Below, one piece after another: positions 20,492 to 33,100 of a DNA stretch of 64,000 bases (positions are counted from its first letter, which is position 1; every line of letters starts with the position of its first letter). A program made the translations under genes and the position numbers. Origin of the DNA: Dromiciops gliroides (lineage: Eukaryota; Chordata; Mammalia; Microbiotheria; Microbiotheriidae); the NCBI RefSeq assembly GCF_019393635.1, contig NC_057865.1, forward strand, positions 302,293,885 through 302,357,884, written 5' to 3'. The notes under the pieces are model-generated. The model made no database searches. It was not told where the DNA came from and saw only the letters and a list, made by a program, of their open reading frames with translations.

Positions 20492-21530
20492 CAGTGGGCC
20501 CCAGAGAGCCAGCACTTCCCTGGGTGCTGCTGCCAAGTGCGAGTGCCTGTCTGCTGCGGTTCTCCGTGACACCTGCCGCCGTCGCCGCTGCTACCCCAGG
20601 CCCAGGGTCCAGCGTCTGCCCCACCTGGCCAGGCTTGCCCAAGGGAAGCCTCTGAGAACACCAGCCCCCCCCCCCAACTGAAGTGCCTCTTTCTCCTCCC
20701 ATGCCAGCTGGCCCCACCATGGATACGCCCCAGATGCCCTGATGAGGCTGGGAGAGTGAACCAAGCCACGCCGTTTCCATGTTTTCAGACTGTTGATCAC
20801 AGGGTCGATTTTCCAGCAGATGAGAACAAACCAAATGTCCACAACTTTGCTGGGGACTGTCTGAACCTACCGAGGGAAGGGTCTCACAGCGACACCCCTG
20901 ACCACCTAGGCCTGTGCCGGCCCCTCTTTTGGTGACTAATGACTCTGTGGGTAGGGGCTGGGGCCAAAGGAGGAGTGGACTTAGGACTCGGGATGGGGTC
21001 TGGCCAGGCTGAGGGCAGTCCCTTTAAGTGTTCTGTGGCAACGGGGCTTCCTGGACAGCCAGCCCCCTCCTGCTTCCAGCCAAAGAATACCCACCACCCA
21101 TTTGGAAAATGCTCACTCCAGGCAAAGGCTGCCAGAGGCCCTGGAGAAGGGGGAGTGTGAGGCTGTCGCCTGGTGGGACTCCGGGATCCCTGTGGGCTTG
21201 AACTGCCCATCGGGCGTGGCGATGTCAGCTGTCATCTTGGGGGCCGGGGCTGGGGGAGGCTTCTCCTTCCTCTGACTGTATGTTGGTCCCGTATTTCAGT
21301 GAGATGCACTGAGGTGTGACAGGAGTTGGCGAAGATGCTGGGGGGAGGGGGGAGCGGCAGAAGTACAGCCCAGTGGGGGAAGGAAACTGAACGGAGGCGT
21401 GAATTTCACCCACAGCCCAGCTGGCCGAGGCGGGTCCCATCATCCCATTGACAAGGGGGCCTGTTCTGTTGTCCTGCTGAGGATGGAGGTTCTCCGGGTC
21501 CGTCTGGAATAAATCTACTGCCCTCCTTCC
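20492..21530 (+). other. KIAA0930: KIAA0930 3'UTR (proximal form)
   Basis: The sequence after the stop has no further conserved coding potential. It runs to an AATAAA at 21508-21513, followed within about 60 bases by G/T-rich sequence. The true 3' end could be the more distal signal near 24486. Confidence 0.6.
21508..21513 (+). terminator. Candidate polyadenylation signal AATAAA for KIAA0930 (proximal)
   Basis: A canonical AATAAA on the plus strand 1.0 kb after the stop, with a G/T-rich tract downstream (gctggtttggg, then gtgatagtgtgttggtg). Confidence 0.5.
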
Positions 21531-22040
21531 ACCGTGGCTGGTTTGGGAGCCAGCCTGGGGCACGGGGAGGGAAACTGTTCCCAAGCTTGGCCTTGTGATA
21601 GTGTGTTGGTGCCTCAGTTTACCCATCTGTAAAATGGGCTAATCACCTACCTCACACGGTATCAAGAGAGGGACAGGTCACTTACAGAGACAGTGTACCC
21701 ACCCAGGTTGGGAGGGGCAGGGGAAGGGTTGGGGGGCCCACCCATCAGAAACAGGTCAAGGTTGCCATCTCCCCAGCCCAGCTAACGCAGTCCAAAGTGG
21801 AAATTGTGCCGCCATCATCAGCCAAGTGCCCAGAGTTAGTTTTTCTCCTCTCTTTGGGGGCTTCCCAGGTCCCAGCTAGTTCTGAGGGGACAAATTTCCC
21901 CATGATATGGAAGCTCCCATTGCTTCTCCAAAGAAACAAGCATCTACCCCAGATGCTTCCATGTCCCTCCAACCCCACTGGAATTCAGAGGGTATTGGGA
22001 GGAATTGCACCTGCCCCATCCCCTGTGCACGTGTGTGCAG

Positions 22041-22099
22041 ACACCCACACACCCACACCCACACCCACACCCACACCCACACCCACACACACACACACC
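22041..22099. repeat. (ACACCC)n / (CA)n simple repeat
   Basis: Hexamer ACACCC and related CA units in tandem over about 60 bp. Confidence 0.9.
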
Positions 22100-24485
22100 A
22101 GCATTTTAGAGCAGCACTTACATGAGGAAGAAAATTGGGACTGTGGACTAGGACCCAGTTTCCTCGTCTTTAAAATAAGAGGGTTGGGTCAGACTGCCCA
22201 TCTCTAGAGGCTGCCACTGGTCATCCTTTCCTCAGTAAGCACCCCCAGGGGACTTGGACAACTCTAGCCTTAACCTGGCCAAAAGATACCAAGTGTGGAC
22301 TAAGGACTGCCCAGGAACCTGGGGCCCTGAGCCCACACTTCCTGGGAGATGGCGACTGGTTGGTTGGTGCTTGTTAGCGAAGTCCGTGTGTGGTCCTGGG
22401 GCTCGTGTGTTCCTAGCCTGGGGTCCATGTACCCCTTATTTTTTGGGGGGTTGTTTGTGAACTTAGATGGGGATAAGTCCTGCTTTTATCATTGCTAACC
22501 TCTGAGAAGACTGACCGCCTCAGAGGCCCCCCCAAAACCTGGAGAGACCTTGCTTGGAAGGAAGGTCACTGCTGGGCGTCTGTCTTCCTGCCAGGTTCGG
22601 AAAAGGCACCTACAAGACCACTGTTTTACATTAAGGGGAAGGGCCAGAACTGTTTCTAAGGGGGTCCTGGTGGCTCCTGATCCCTACCCCCTTTCCCCAA
22701 AGCCTTGCCTTGAGGACAGGTGGTGGGGAGTGGTCTTCTGAGACTGGGGGCAGCTAAGGACAGAAAGTGGGAGGGAACTGAGATCTGCAGCCCATAGAAT
22801 GATGGCCATGACTGGGAGTCCAAGGAAGATGAGCTAGCAGGTGGTGAGGATTCCCTATCTCATCCCATCCCTTATCTTACATCCAGTTAGAACTAAGATC
22901 AGGGTCTGGGCCACCCAGACGAGGAGCAAACCAACAGTCTGTGGCAGTGGGGAGGGAGGAGATGGCCCGTACAGGGTTCTGTGTGCCAGGCACAGAGGAT
23001 CTAGGGAGTGGTTTGTCCACAGCATGTTCTAGGATCACGTTTTCTCCTGCATTTTCCAAATGACCTAGAACCTAGAACAGAGGGCCCCTGCAGACACATT
23101 CGACCCTTTTCATGGGCTGTTCTACTAACAAGGGAGGAGTTGCCCCAAGACCCAATGCGGGCAGGAGGCTTGGAGAGTGGAACGGACTTCCCAGATAAAG
23201 GCTGTGGGTTCCTTCGAAGCATCCCGGAGCCTGCCTCAGATGGGCTCCAAGAGTTTGTGTTTACAGTTTTCTACACCCCTGAGGCATGGAGGGATTTTTA
23301 TCTCCCTATAACAGTTTTCATCCCCCAGGGTGCTGAGCAAGGCTCTGGCTCTCCTGCTGGTAGGAGGGGGTGGGGGATGGGAAGGTGTAAATACCCTGTG
23401 TTTCCTGACTCCATGTACAAGTAGTCACACCTGTAAACACCTATTCAAAGGACTTTCCTCCCACTATTTTAAGGCTTCTCTGCTGTTTGGCATTAGCATT
23501 GTTGGATTACACTGATGGTGACATGGGTGTGCTGCCGCCGTGTGTGTTTTCTTTAAAGATCTCGACAAAATGGTGACCTCCCAAGGGAGAACAAACAGGG
23601 CCTCCTTCTGAGACTGTACCAGGGAAAGGTGAGACCAAAGCGACCCCCTCAGGAAGCCCAGGCTGAGGGGAAGGAGGCATGTGGATGCCCTCCCCTCCCA
23701 CCAGATCAGGGAAGGGTCCCCTGGGCTCAACCTCTGGCCACGTGGAGGAGACAGACTGCAAGGGTGAGGAGGGGTTGGGCCTCTGCCGCCACTGACCCTG
23801 GCCACACTCCAGCCAGCCCCTGTCTCTTAGGTCTGGGCGCTCTCCCTGTACAGATGGACAGGGATGGGCTCAGGAGCCATCCTTTGAAACCCACTGGTAT
23901 TTAGGGCTGGGGCAAAGGTCATCCACTGTTTTTTCCATTTGACAGAGTGGCTTGTCTGGGGCCACAGCACCAGGTGGTTTCTGACAACTTCCTATGGTTT
24001 TCAAATCAAACTTGCCCAAGTAGTTTTGCCGCTAAATGACAGATCAGTTATTGATCATCCAGCAGTGAGGACTAAGTAATGGATTACATGGGGGCTTTCC
24101 ACTTTTTAAAATTCATGAAATGCTCAGGATAAAGGGAAACCCAGCATATTGAAAGGCAGTGAAGCTCATGGGCTCCTGCTTTCAAGGATGGGTAGTAGAC
24201 GTCTAAAATTCCTACCTATTCCTGAAGGCTGAGGCTACTGGATCCCTGGAGTTTGGGGGTGCTGGAATCAGAATTAGGGTCAGAGTTGGAAGCTGAGGAC
24301 ATGCGGCATCAGTTCGGTCAGCCCCTGACATAAGTCTCTGCCCGAGGTGGCTAAACCGGCTTCGGTTCAGGACAAAGCTTCCAGGCTAAGGAGAAGTGGC
24401 ATTAGGGGCCTGCGAGACCACTGCCTGCCCAAGCAGGAAGGAACTCAGCAGGAAAAGAGTGGGTGAAGAGGAGACAGCCACCTAG

Positions 24486-24491
24486 AATAAA
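24486..24491 (+). terminator. Candidate distal polyadenylation signal AATAAA
   Basis: A second plus-strand AATAAA lies about 4.0 kb after the KIAA0930 stop. Use would give a long 3'UTR. It lies next to a hAT-like repeat, so it may be coincidental. Confidence 0.3.
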
Positions 24492-24524
24492 GCTTAAAAC
24501 CCCAGGTTACAACCTCACAGGGGG

Positions 24525-24655
24525 TGGTGTAAACTGAATGCAGTGGCATGAACAATTTGGCAACAGGAAAAGGTTATGCATACCCATATACCTAGGGTGG
24601 GGTCAAAATGGATCAGGTGAAAAGGGGTCATGAGTAGAAACCCCAATCTAGAACC
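24525..24655. mobile_element. hAT-like non-autonomous DNA element fragment
   Basis: Shares gcaacaggaaaaggttatg and the phrase aaaaggggtcatgagt with an abundant marsupial family whose better copy in this window is at 38693-38833. Ends are unclear. Confidence 0.45.
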
Positions 24656-26532
24656 CCTGCCCACCATGGTTAGAAGCCACAGCTGGGGTTGGGGGAAGGG
24701 GTGGGCCATGGGATACGGTTGGGCAGGGGCACATGCCAGCCAGGCGGGCTCACCCAGCCCTTTCCTGAGGGTTGGCGACAGGGTAGTGGAGGCATCCAGG
24801 CCCCAGCCAGATTACACTTGAGGACAGAGAGGGCCTGAAGTGGTCGGGTCTGACTCTTGCGAGGCGCTGAGGCAGCCCACACAGGAGGATGGGGATCCCC
24901 AGATTTCCTTGGCTCGACACCTTAGGGCTTTCTAGCTGGTCCCAAGGACAACCAACCGTTTCAACCCCTTTATGGCCCAAGGGCATCTGTCTCCTGGAAC
25001 CGAGATAAGAAAGGGGACTGACCCAGGGCCGACATAGCCAAAGGTGCCTGTCCTGACTGGCTGTGCCGAGGGCCCCCAGGACGGTTTTCCCTGGAGCTTG
25101 TTCCCATTCTTGGTCCCAGATGGCTCGATTTTGTTCCCTGGCCCTTTACTCACATTCACCAAGAGATAGTGGGTCGTCCAAAGCTTTGGTTTGAGGGTGT
25201 TCACAAGCTGGGGGATGGGATGCTGCCCAGACAGGCTGCCTCCACAGCCCGGGTTAGGCTGTTAGGCTGTCAGCCTCAGGCTCATCCCACCCTGACCCTT
25301 CTCCCTTGTGCTCGCCTCTCTAGCATGCCCCAGGCCCATCTCCTCAGCAACCCTGACAGGCCCGCCCTGCCGGGCTGGGGTGTTTCTGGGCAGAGGAGCC
25401 TCTGGCTTAGCCAGATTCTTGGCCGCCCCCCTCTTTGGCAGGCAGCCCTGGACACCACAGGCCCTGAGTAACACCAAGTAAAAAGCTCACAAATCGGAAT
25501 GAGGCCAAGGGTGCAGGCATGTGGGCTTGGACACGCTTTGATGGCCAACAGTGCCAACACCTGCTGGCTGCCAGGGGAGGAGCCAGTGCTCAACACAAGC
25601 AGACACCAATGGGCGGACACCAACCCAAACTTCTTGCTTGGTCAGTGGCCTGAAGGGTTCCTAGCTGTCTCTGGGCAAGGTGCTGGCTCTAGGGCGGATG
25701 GAACGAAGGTGTCTCACCTGCCTATTGGGGCATCCCCCACCAGGTCACTTCCCCATCACTTTCTCAGAAACGGCAGCTGCCCAGGTTGTCACTCAAGGCC
25801 AGCCCAAGCACCTGGGCAGAGGTCACCCGAGGCCCAGCCCCAAAGCCTGTAAACTGCACACTCGCACAGGGTACTTTCCTGGGCACTGATGCTGAGGGTG
25901 CAGTGCCGCTCCTCCCCACAACATGGTAAACATCACATGATTGTCCACCTGAGCCAAACCCGCCCCTTTCAGGGCTGAAGGGATGCGGAACTCAGAAGGC
26001 AGTCCAACCAGGCCATTGGCTGTCACTTCTGCACCATGCCCAGAGGCTGCAAGAGCCCCTAAAAAGCATCTGTGCCCCCTTTGGAAGCGCTGACCCTGAG
26101 TTCACCTTCCCAAAGTCCACCATGTACCAGTAGCCGAGGCTGGATGTGAGAGATGCCACGGGCCCCAGTGGGGCCCCCTCCCTGCAGAATGGCCATGAGA
26201 TGAGGCTGTTCCTCTTCCTGTCAGCCTCATTCACAAGTGGTGTCACAACAGGGTCACTGTCTGCAGGGTAGCTGGCTCAGGGCGTGGTGTTCCCTCTAGA
26301 ACAAGAGCCCCGGTGCCCAAGACCCAAGAGCTCGAGGGCCGCCTGCCCCAAACACACATAGACCGAAAAGGTGCCCCCCCCACTGCCTGGCACGGTGGCC
26401 AAGGGCTCACTGAGGCAGGGGGTGCAGCAGCAGGGGTCCCTCACCCCGCTTCTCCCCTAACTCAGGGCCCCTTGGGGCAACGCTCGAGGAAGGTGACACA
26501 CTGGCGATGGCGTTGGGTGTTCACTTAAAGCT

Positions 26533-26538
26533 TTTATT
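26533..26538 (-). terminator. Polyadenylation signal AATAAA for NUP50 (minus strand)
   Basis: Minus-strand AATAAA about 150 bases past the stop, giving a short 3'UTR of roughly 170 bases. Longer forms ending further left are possible. Confidence 0.6.
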
Positions 26539-26684
26539 GGCCATAGTAATTTCCCCCACAAAACCTTTCAGAATACCTCTAAAGTTCTTAGAATGTCAAA
26601 GTAGAAAGTTAAGAATAAAAGGAATAAGTTTAAGGGAAAAAAGCAGCAACTTGGCAAACGAGTCTCTGAGCGCCCTGCCCCGCT

Positions 26685-26887
26685 TCATGCCTCCTTCTTC
26701 TCCAGCAAGATTTTGTGCAGCTCGTCAGCATCCTCCGTAGTCTTGACCCGGATGAGCATCGTCACGGGGAGGGTGGCGCTCTTCTCGCTGATGGGCGGGT
26801 TGGGGACGCAGACGATGAGCACATTGTTCTTGCCGGTTCGGGAGCAGGGCATGTTGGGTGGAACCAGGACATTCAGGAGTATGTTCC
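26685..26887 (-). CDS. NUP50: NUP50 exon 8, terminal coding exon
   Basis: The exon encodes [35 protein letters not shown] and [19 protein letters not shown], ending LLEKKEA and a TGA stop at 26685-26687. Acceptor ttcacacgcag. The 3'UTR runs left to a polyadenylation signal about 150 bases away. Confidence 0.96.
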
Positions 26888-29800
26888 CTGCGTGTGAAGG
26901 GAGATGGGGCCATGAGACCCTCTGGCCAAAGGCACCCAGGGCTGTTTTCACCCTAATGGATGAAACTGTGGCCGGGCACTCCTCTCCAGGCCCTTCCCCC
27001 ACCTGACCCACCAAGCTCCTTGGAGCCCTGGGGTCCCTGGACAGCCGGGGTCTCCACCTTCTTTGCCCAACCACCTTCCTTCTCCCAAAGAGCTTGACGG
27101 CAACTGGCCCCCTACCTCACCCCTGGTCAGACTTCGTACACAGTGGTCAGTCCTAATGCCTGGACCCCCCAAGATCCACGTACAAACTAGTTTTGTTTGG
27201 GGGGCAAAACTGGGTTCTAATTTTGAAATGAACTTTTGAAACTCAGTCTGTTCCTCAGCTGGGTCAGGAAACGCAGCAAAAGTAAGGTGTGGGCCTGTTT
27301 CCCTTCCTCAAGAGACCGCCCACCCAGTGCGGCTGGCTGGCGCAGAAGGCTAGAAGGAAAACTAACTGCTGACCAGAGCTGGCCACCCTGTGGCGAGCTG
27401 TGGGGACAAGGGAGTCATTTTGGTGGGAGGGCTGGTTGGCAGGACCAGCAGCCTGGCAGCAAGCTTCCGAGGGCAAAGGTCAGAAGGGGCCCAAACTAAC
27501 CTACAGCCATGAGGAAAGGGGGGGCCCTAGAGCACTGGCTGCCTCTGACAGCCTCCCCTTCCCCAATTTGAAAGCCCCCAAGGCCCAGAAGCACTCGGGC
27601 TAAAAACCTGGCAGGGCAGAGCACTGGCCTCGACGTCCTTCCCAAACACGGTCAGGCTGCATCAGGTCACTCACCTAAATTGGTGTCTGCTCGAACCAGA
27701 AGCTGGGTCTTCTGATTGGCAGCAGGTTTCAAGTGCAGGGTTCCCACGCCCTTCTCTTTAAACTCATTATCTTTTTTGTAAAAGAGTTTGCACCTGGGGA
27801 ATCAATAAAAAGTGCCCCATTATCCTCCTGAAGGGCCCCTGGGGCCAAAGTGGAGGGTGCTTTCTGGGAGGTCCCCCCACATTCGAGGAGGCAGGGGGAT
27901 GAAGCTGGACGGGGCCAGCATGATGGTCACTGCCAGGTGGCCCAACGTCTCTGGGCTCATCCCGTCTTACAGGGGCCCCACAGCTCCACTTTTGGGTGGC
28001 CGCCCGGACCCTTGACCTTTTTGCTCCTCTCCTACGTTGTCCAGCATCACCAAGCAATCGACCGCAGGAGCCCCATGACCTTGTTCTGTTCTTGTGACTC
28101 AGGGCCACCAGGAGGCCTCCCACGGAGTTCCTGCTGCAGTCATCACTGGCTGAGAGGCTCCACCCAAGGCTCACCAGCCCCAGCCCCCCCTCAGCCTGGA
28201 CAGACTTGGTCCTGCGGTGCTCAGGAGCCACTTCCACTGTCTTGGGCTGGTGAACTTCACAAGCCCCTCCCAGCTCTGAGCTGAGGACCCTTGGAATGGG
28301 CGAGGGCGCAGGGGCTGGGGGTGGGGTCAGCAGCCCAGCTCTAGCCCCCCAGGGGCCCTTCTCCATGCTCCTGTGACTGGAGACCATTATCAGAAGACAG
28401 CCGAGCCTCAGGCAAAGAAGTGGGACCCTGTGCAAGGGGCAGCGGGGCCAGGTGTGCATCAAGAGCCGGGCAGACTGGGGAAGAACCTTGCGAGATGGCG
28501 CCACAGGCCGCAGACAGGCAGCTACAGAGGTTCAGTCCAGAAGGCCCCAGAAGCACATTGACCCAGCCTGTAGTTCTGCACATGCTCCAAGGGCCTCAGA
28601 CCCAACAGGGAGAGGGAGAGAACAGCAGCAGAGGCCAGGAACATGGGCCGTGGCCCTCGACTTGCAGGTCAACTGACCTCTTTGGTGTGATGAGGGCCAT
28701 GGCCGGAACAAGACATGGACCAAGGAAGAATTCACAGTATGGCACATTTGAGAGGTCAGTGGAGACAAGAAACAGGAGAGGAGACTAGAGAGACCACCTG
28801 GACAGGAAGAAAGGAACGAGGATTTCTGGGAAAACACCCCAAGTCTGTCTTGAGGGATGCTACACAGGGAGGGGCTCCCCTCATTCTCATGCCCCCGAAA
28901 CAGGCAGAGATCCCTATGAGGAGGCCAAGAGGAGAGGAGGGCTGACGACGGGCCTGAACGTGAGAAGGATGCGAACAACGCCTTGGAAGCATGAAGAGCA
29001 AGCTCTGGACATGTGGGGTCAGAATGCTGAAGGACGGGCAGGATAGGGGTGCCCGGGGCCTGGAGGAGCGGGGAGGGCTATGCACCCCGCGTGGGATATC
29101 CGGCAGGGACTGGTAAGGGACTTGGGAGGTCACAGGAGGAGAGAGAGATGAGTAGGGCCCAGACAGGACCGGGCACTCGGGCAGAGGAGCAAGCAAAGAA
29201 AACCAAGGGCTGCCCTGGGTGGGCTCAGATCAGAGGCAGGCTCAGGGGAGCCGAGGTAGTGCAGAGGACGACCCAGGGACTGGCGGGTTCTTGCTGGTTC
29301 TGCCTTTTCTTTGCTTAGCCCTTGTACACATTGCGCCTTAGGACGTGACCCAGTTCTGTGTCCGTGAATGTTCTAGCCCCATGTGGCTGCTTCTCGCCAG
29401 GGCTCAGAGACCACATCACGTGCTTGGGCCTGAAACAAGGGAGCGAAGCCCTGGAGGCGCCTCCTGCTCCAAAGCTCTCGCGTGAGGATTCTGCAAGGGG
29501 ATGGGACTAGCGATCCTCGGCGGGCATGAGGAAGGGGAGGGCCAAGCAGGTGGAGCCCAGGGACCTGCATTTGCACTGTCTGGCTTCACAGTCGGCACTA
29601 TGCCCGCCGCCACTCTTGAAGAAAACCCCAGGAAAGTGCAAGTCAACAATTTCCTCTGCTTCTGAGAGCCCAGTCCTTGGACTGAAAGCAGCAGGGAGAA
29701 GCCGGCTCAGTCCTGGAGACAGACCACAGCCGGCCCCAGCACCCTAAGAACCCTCGAGGCTCCTGGGAGCCAGGCTGCCAGCCCGGAGTGGGAGCAGCCA

Positions 29801-30077
29801 TGGCTGCAGCAGGTCTGCCCCTCCCCCCATGCTTCTGGGTGCCATAGTGGAGGCACCACAGGGATCCACCACGTGCTGAACTAAAAACAGGGACACATTG
29901 TTTGCAAAAGGAAAACCCCAGCCATTGTTTCAAGCACAGCGGACTTACTTCTTGGAGTAAAAGGCATCCTCTTCCTTGACTTCATTCACGATTACTTTGG
30001 GCGGCTCCTCACTCTCTTCCTCTTGGGCACCTGAGAGAGATCAGCCATGGCCATCAGGCCCTGCCCCCACAGCAGGC

Positions 30078-30125
<48 letters not shown>

Positions 30126-33100
30126 GGCTCACCTCAGCCCCCTCATTGGCTCCTAGGGCCTCTCATCCCACCAGCCCCATCTTCCGCCCACCCCAAGGCA
30201 ACACGGAGGGGAGGCCCTTTACCTTTGCCTTCGCCAGCAGCTGCATCCGGGTGGCCCTCCAGCATTTTGGGGGAGAAGGAAGAGGCGGGGCTCGCCTGGG
30301 TCACCTCTTTGCCAAAGAGGCCCGCGTTTCCAGGAGAGAAGAAGTTTGCCATGGGGCCGGAGCCCAAGGAGCCCAGGACCGAGCTGTCGACTTTCCGTCC
30401 AAAGTGAAAGGAGGCAGTGGACGAAGATCCCGTGGCAGGGGCTGCTTTCTTCTCCGACGGCGCTTCTGCCCACTTTTCCGCGGCCCCTTCGGCTTTGTCC
30501 GGGTGAAACAAAAAGGGGGTGTCTTGGGGGTGCTGTTGCGATGGGCCCGGGGTGGCGGGCCCGGCCGGGGTCCCAAGGAGCTGCCTGCCGGCCTCCATCT
30601 CCGAACTGCTGTCACTGCTGTTGCCGGGCAGCTGCTCGATGCCTGTGAGGTATCTCTCGTAGTCTTTAAAGATGGGCGTCAGGTCACAGAGCGGGTTGGT
30701 GTCCACGTGCTTGACGATCCAATCGCGCACAGAGCAGTTTAAGGCAGCAAGCTGTCTGTGGTAAGCACTGGCACCACAGGCCTTCCCCTGCACACCCTGC
30801 CGGCTGTCCCCATTGGTCTTAGGGCTGGTGGCCTTCTTGTCCACCCCCCAGGAAGACGTTGGGCCATTGGCGCTGGCACAACCTATTCAGAGAAAAGGCC
30901 TTGGATTGAGGGATGCTCGTGCCTGGGGCCTCCTCCTGTGCTGGACGAGCTCACACAGGGCTCCACAGCCTGCACTCCTTACACCCCTGCCCGACAGATA
31001 GATGCACCAAACTGCATCCCTGGGGAGTTTCTAAATGCAAAAGGGACACTAAACAGCTCGCCTCACTGGGGAAGCCCTCCATGTACTCAGAGCCAGAAAG
31101 AAAACCAAGGACACCCCCTGTTCTGCAGCTGTCTGTTCACACTCAAGTCTGGGTCTTGGTACACTTCTGCCTCAGCAGGCAGCCTGGGAGTGACCACCTG
31201 CGAGACTGTGGGGTCCTCCTACCTGACCAAGCTCAGGCTCTATCAAGGGGTACTCACAACTGGCAGACAGGGAAGGGACGGAGGGAGCCTCAAGTGAGGC
31301 GGGTTCAGAAGGCTCGGTCAGAGCCAGGATGCAGGTCCCCTGCTCCCCCGTGGAAACCCAACAGCCACCTCAACCCGCCTCCCACTCTTCTTCGGGCAGT
31401 GTCCTTGGGCACACATCTGCCAACTCACCAAAGGTCACCTTCTTTTCTGCTGAGGGAACCTTGACGGGGGTCGAGGCAAGCACAGACACGCCGCAGCCAT
31501 TGGCCAGGCCCTGCAGAGGCTTGATGCTGGCGCCGTTGCCGAAGCTGGTGAGCCCTCCTCCTGGAGGTACGACCAACCCTTTGAACCCTTTAAAGGCCCC
31601 TCCACTTTCAGACTGAAAGGCAACAGGAAGAGTGGCCCTGGGAGCGGCTCCACAGCGGGCTGGGCAGGCACCCCACCCCACCCCACCCTGGCTTCTGCCT
31701 CCTCCCCCAGACAGCCCCTGCCACTGCCACCAAAACAGAGGCACCGCCGGCACAGGTGGGGAGCAGGGCACCGAGGCAGGGGTGCTAGTTCAAATCTCTC
31801 TGCGACACCTCCCACCCAGCACCTCACTGCTCCTGGCGGCACTCCCAGCTCGAGCATGCCGAGTGTGCTACACACCTGGTCAGATGACCCCTCACTCGAG
31901 GGCCCAATCGAGCCTTTAGCCCACTGCTAACTAGCCTTTCAGATGACTTAGCACAAAACGTAGGGAAGGTCACTCGTCACATCACATGAGGCTGCTTTCT
32001 GGTGTCCTGTGGGGTCCCTGGTCATGCAGCTCAGGGGCCAGCTTGGCCCTGGAGAGCTCCCCAAGGATGCCATGAGCTGGGAGGCAGCTCCCAGCCAAGA
32101 ACCGCCACCCCCCCAAAACACCCCCTCTACCAGGCAGGCAGCAGCCCTAGGAGCCCGAGCTCCTCCCAGGAGCATGTGGCTCTAGCTGGGCTGTGATCTG
32201 GGGTCACAGGGGAGATCACCCAAGATGCACGCGCCCCATTACTCTCAGGAGCCGTTGGCTGGGGCCATGGGGGGCAGGGGAGGCTGAGAGAGGCCCGGCC
32301 TCTACCCTGGGTTTCCTAATGATATCAAGCCCACTTGGCCCGGTCCTTTAGGGGAATAAAGAAGCTCAGGCCAGCTCCTATGAGCCTGTTTCCCAGGAGG
32401 CCACAACAAGGGTGGGCTCGTCCTACCCTGAACAAGACCGAGCTGAACCGAGGCCCAGAATCTCAGACAAAAGGGCGTCTGGGGAAAAGCCACAGAATTC
32501 ACATTCAAAACCTACCCATGGTAGCCAAGGGCTAGAAACGAGGTCCATGCCCAGAGACTGGGGACACCCAGGGTGACCTAGGACCACGACCAATGGACAA
32601 CCATAGAGAGGCCTGGAACTGAGGCTGAGCCAAGTCAGGTGAGCCACAAGCCACAGAGCCCTCAAGGACAAGGGTGCCACAGGAAGAACCAGCACCCAGG
32701 CCACATGTTGTGAAGACAGAGCTTCAAGCTTGGCCCCCAAGAGGAAAGAGGGGCAGACGACCCCTGTGGTCACTGGCACAGGCTGGGGGCCAAACTTCTA
32801 ACACGTTGTTTTTCTCCTCAAAATGTGTCAGGAGAGGGGAAGGATACAGGGGAAACCAGTGCCGTGAAAAAAAGGAATCAATAAAAATCATCAATTCCTT
32901 TAAAAAAGGCAGGCAGAGAATGGGAAGGAAAGTGGGTGTCCCAGTCAGCCACGGCTAAGCAAGGACCAGCATGAGAACACGATGCAACAAAGACGAAGTC
33001 AGAGAGCCTGAAGGCACCAGCACAGTAACACTGGGGAAACCACCTGCACCACCCTGGGTGCCCCCCTGAGGTCCATCGCCCCCTCCTGGCACGAGGGGAA

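Larger units (their letters stand above)
21531..26514. other. Convergent gap between KIAA0930 and NUP50, or long 3'UTR
   Basis: The stretch holds an ACACCC/CA repeat at 22041-22099 and a probable hAT-like fragment near 24525-24655. I see no exon or RNA gene in the rest. Several open frames occur, but none shows a recognisable protein. It could be a long KIAA0930 3'UTR or intergenic DNA. Confidence 0.5.

Noticed and set aside
27767..28504. 245-codon minus-strand open frame in a NUP50 intron
   Set aside because: It overlaps NUP50 exon 7 in another reading frame and shows no recognisable protein or splice-consistent structure.
30047..30742. 231-codon plus-strand open frame
   Set aside because: It is the antisense shadow of NUP50 exon 5 plus a GT microsatellite.
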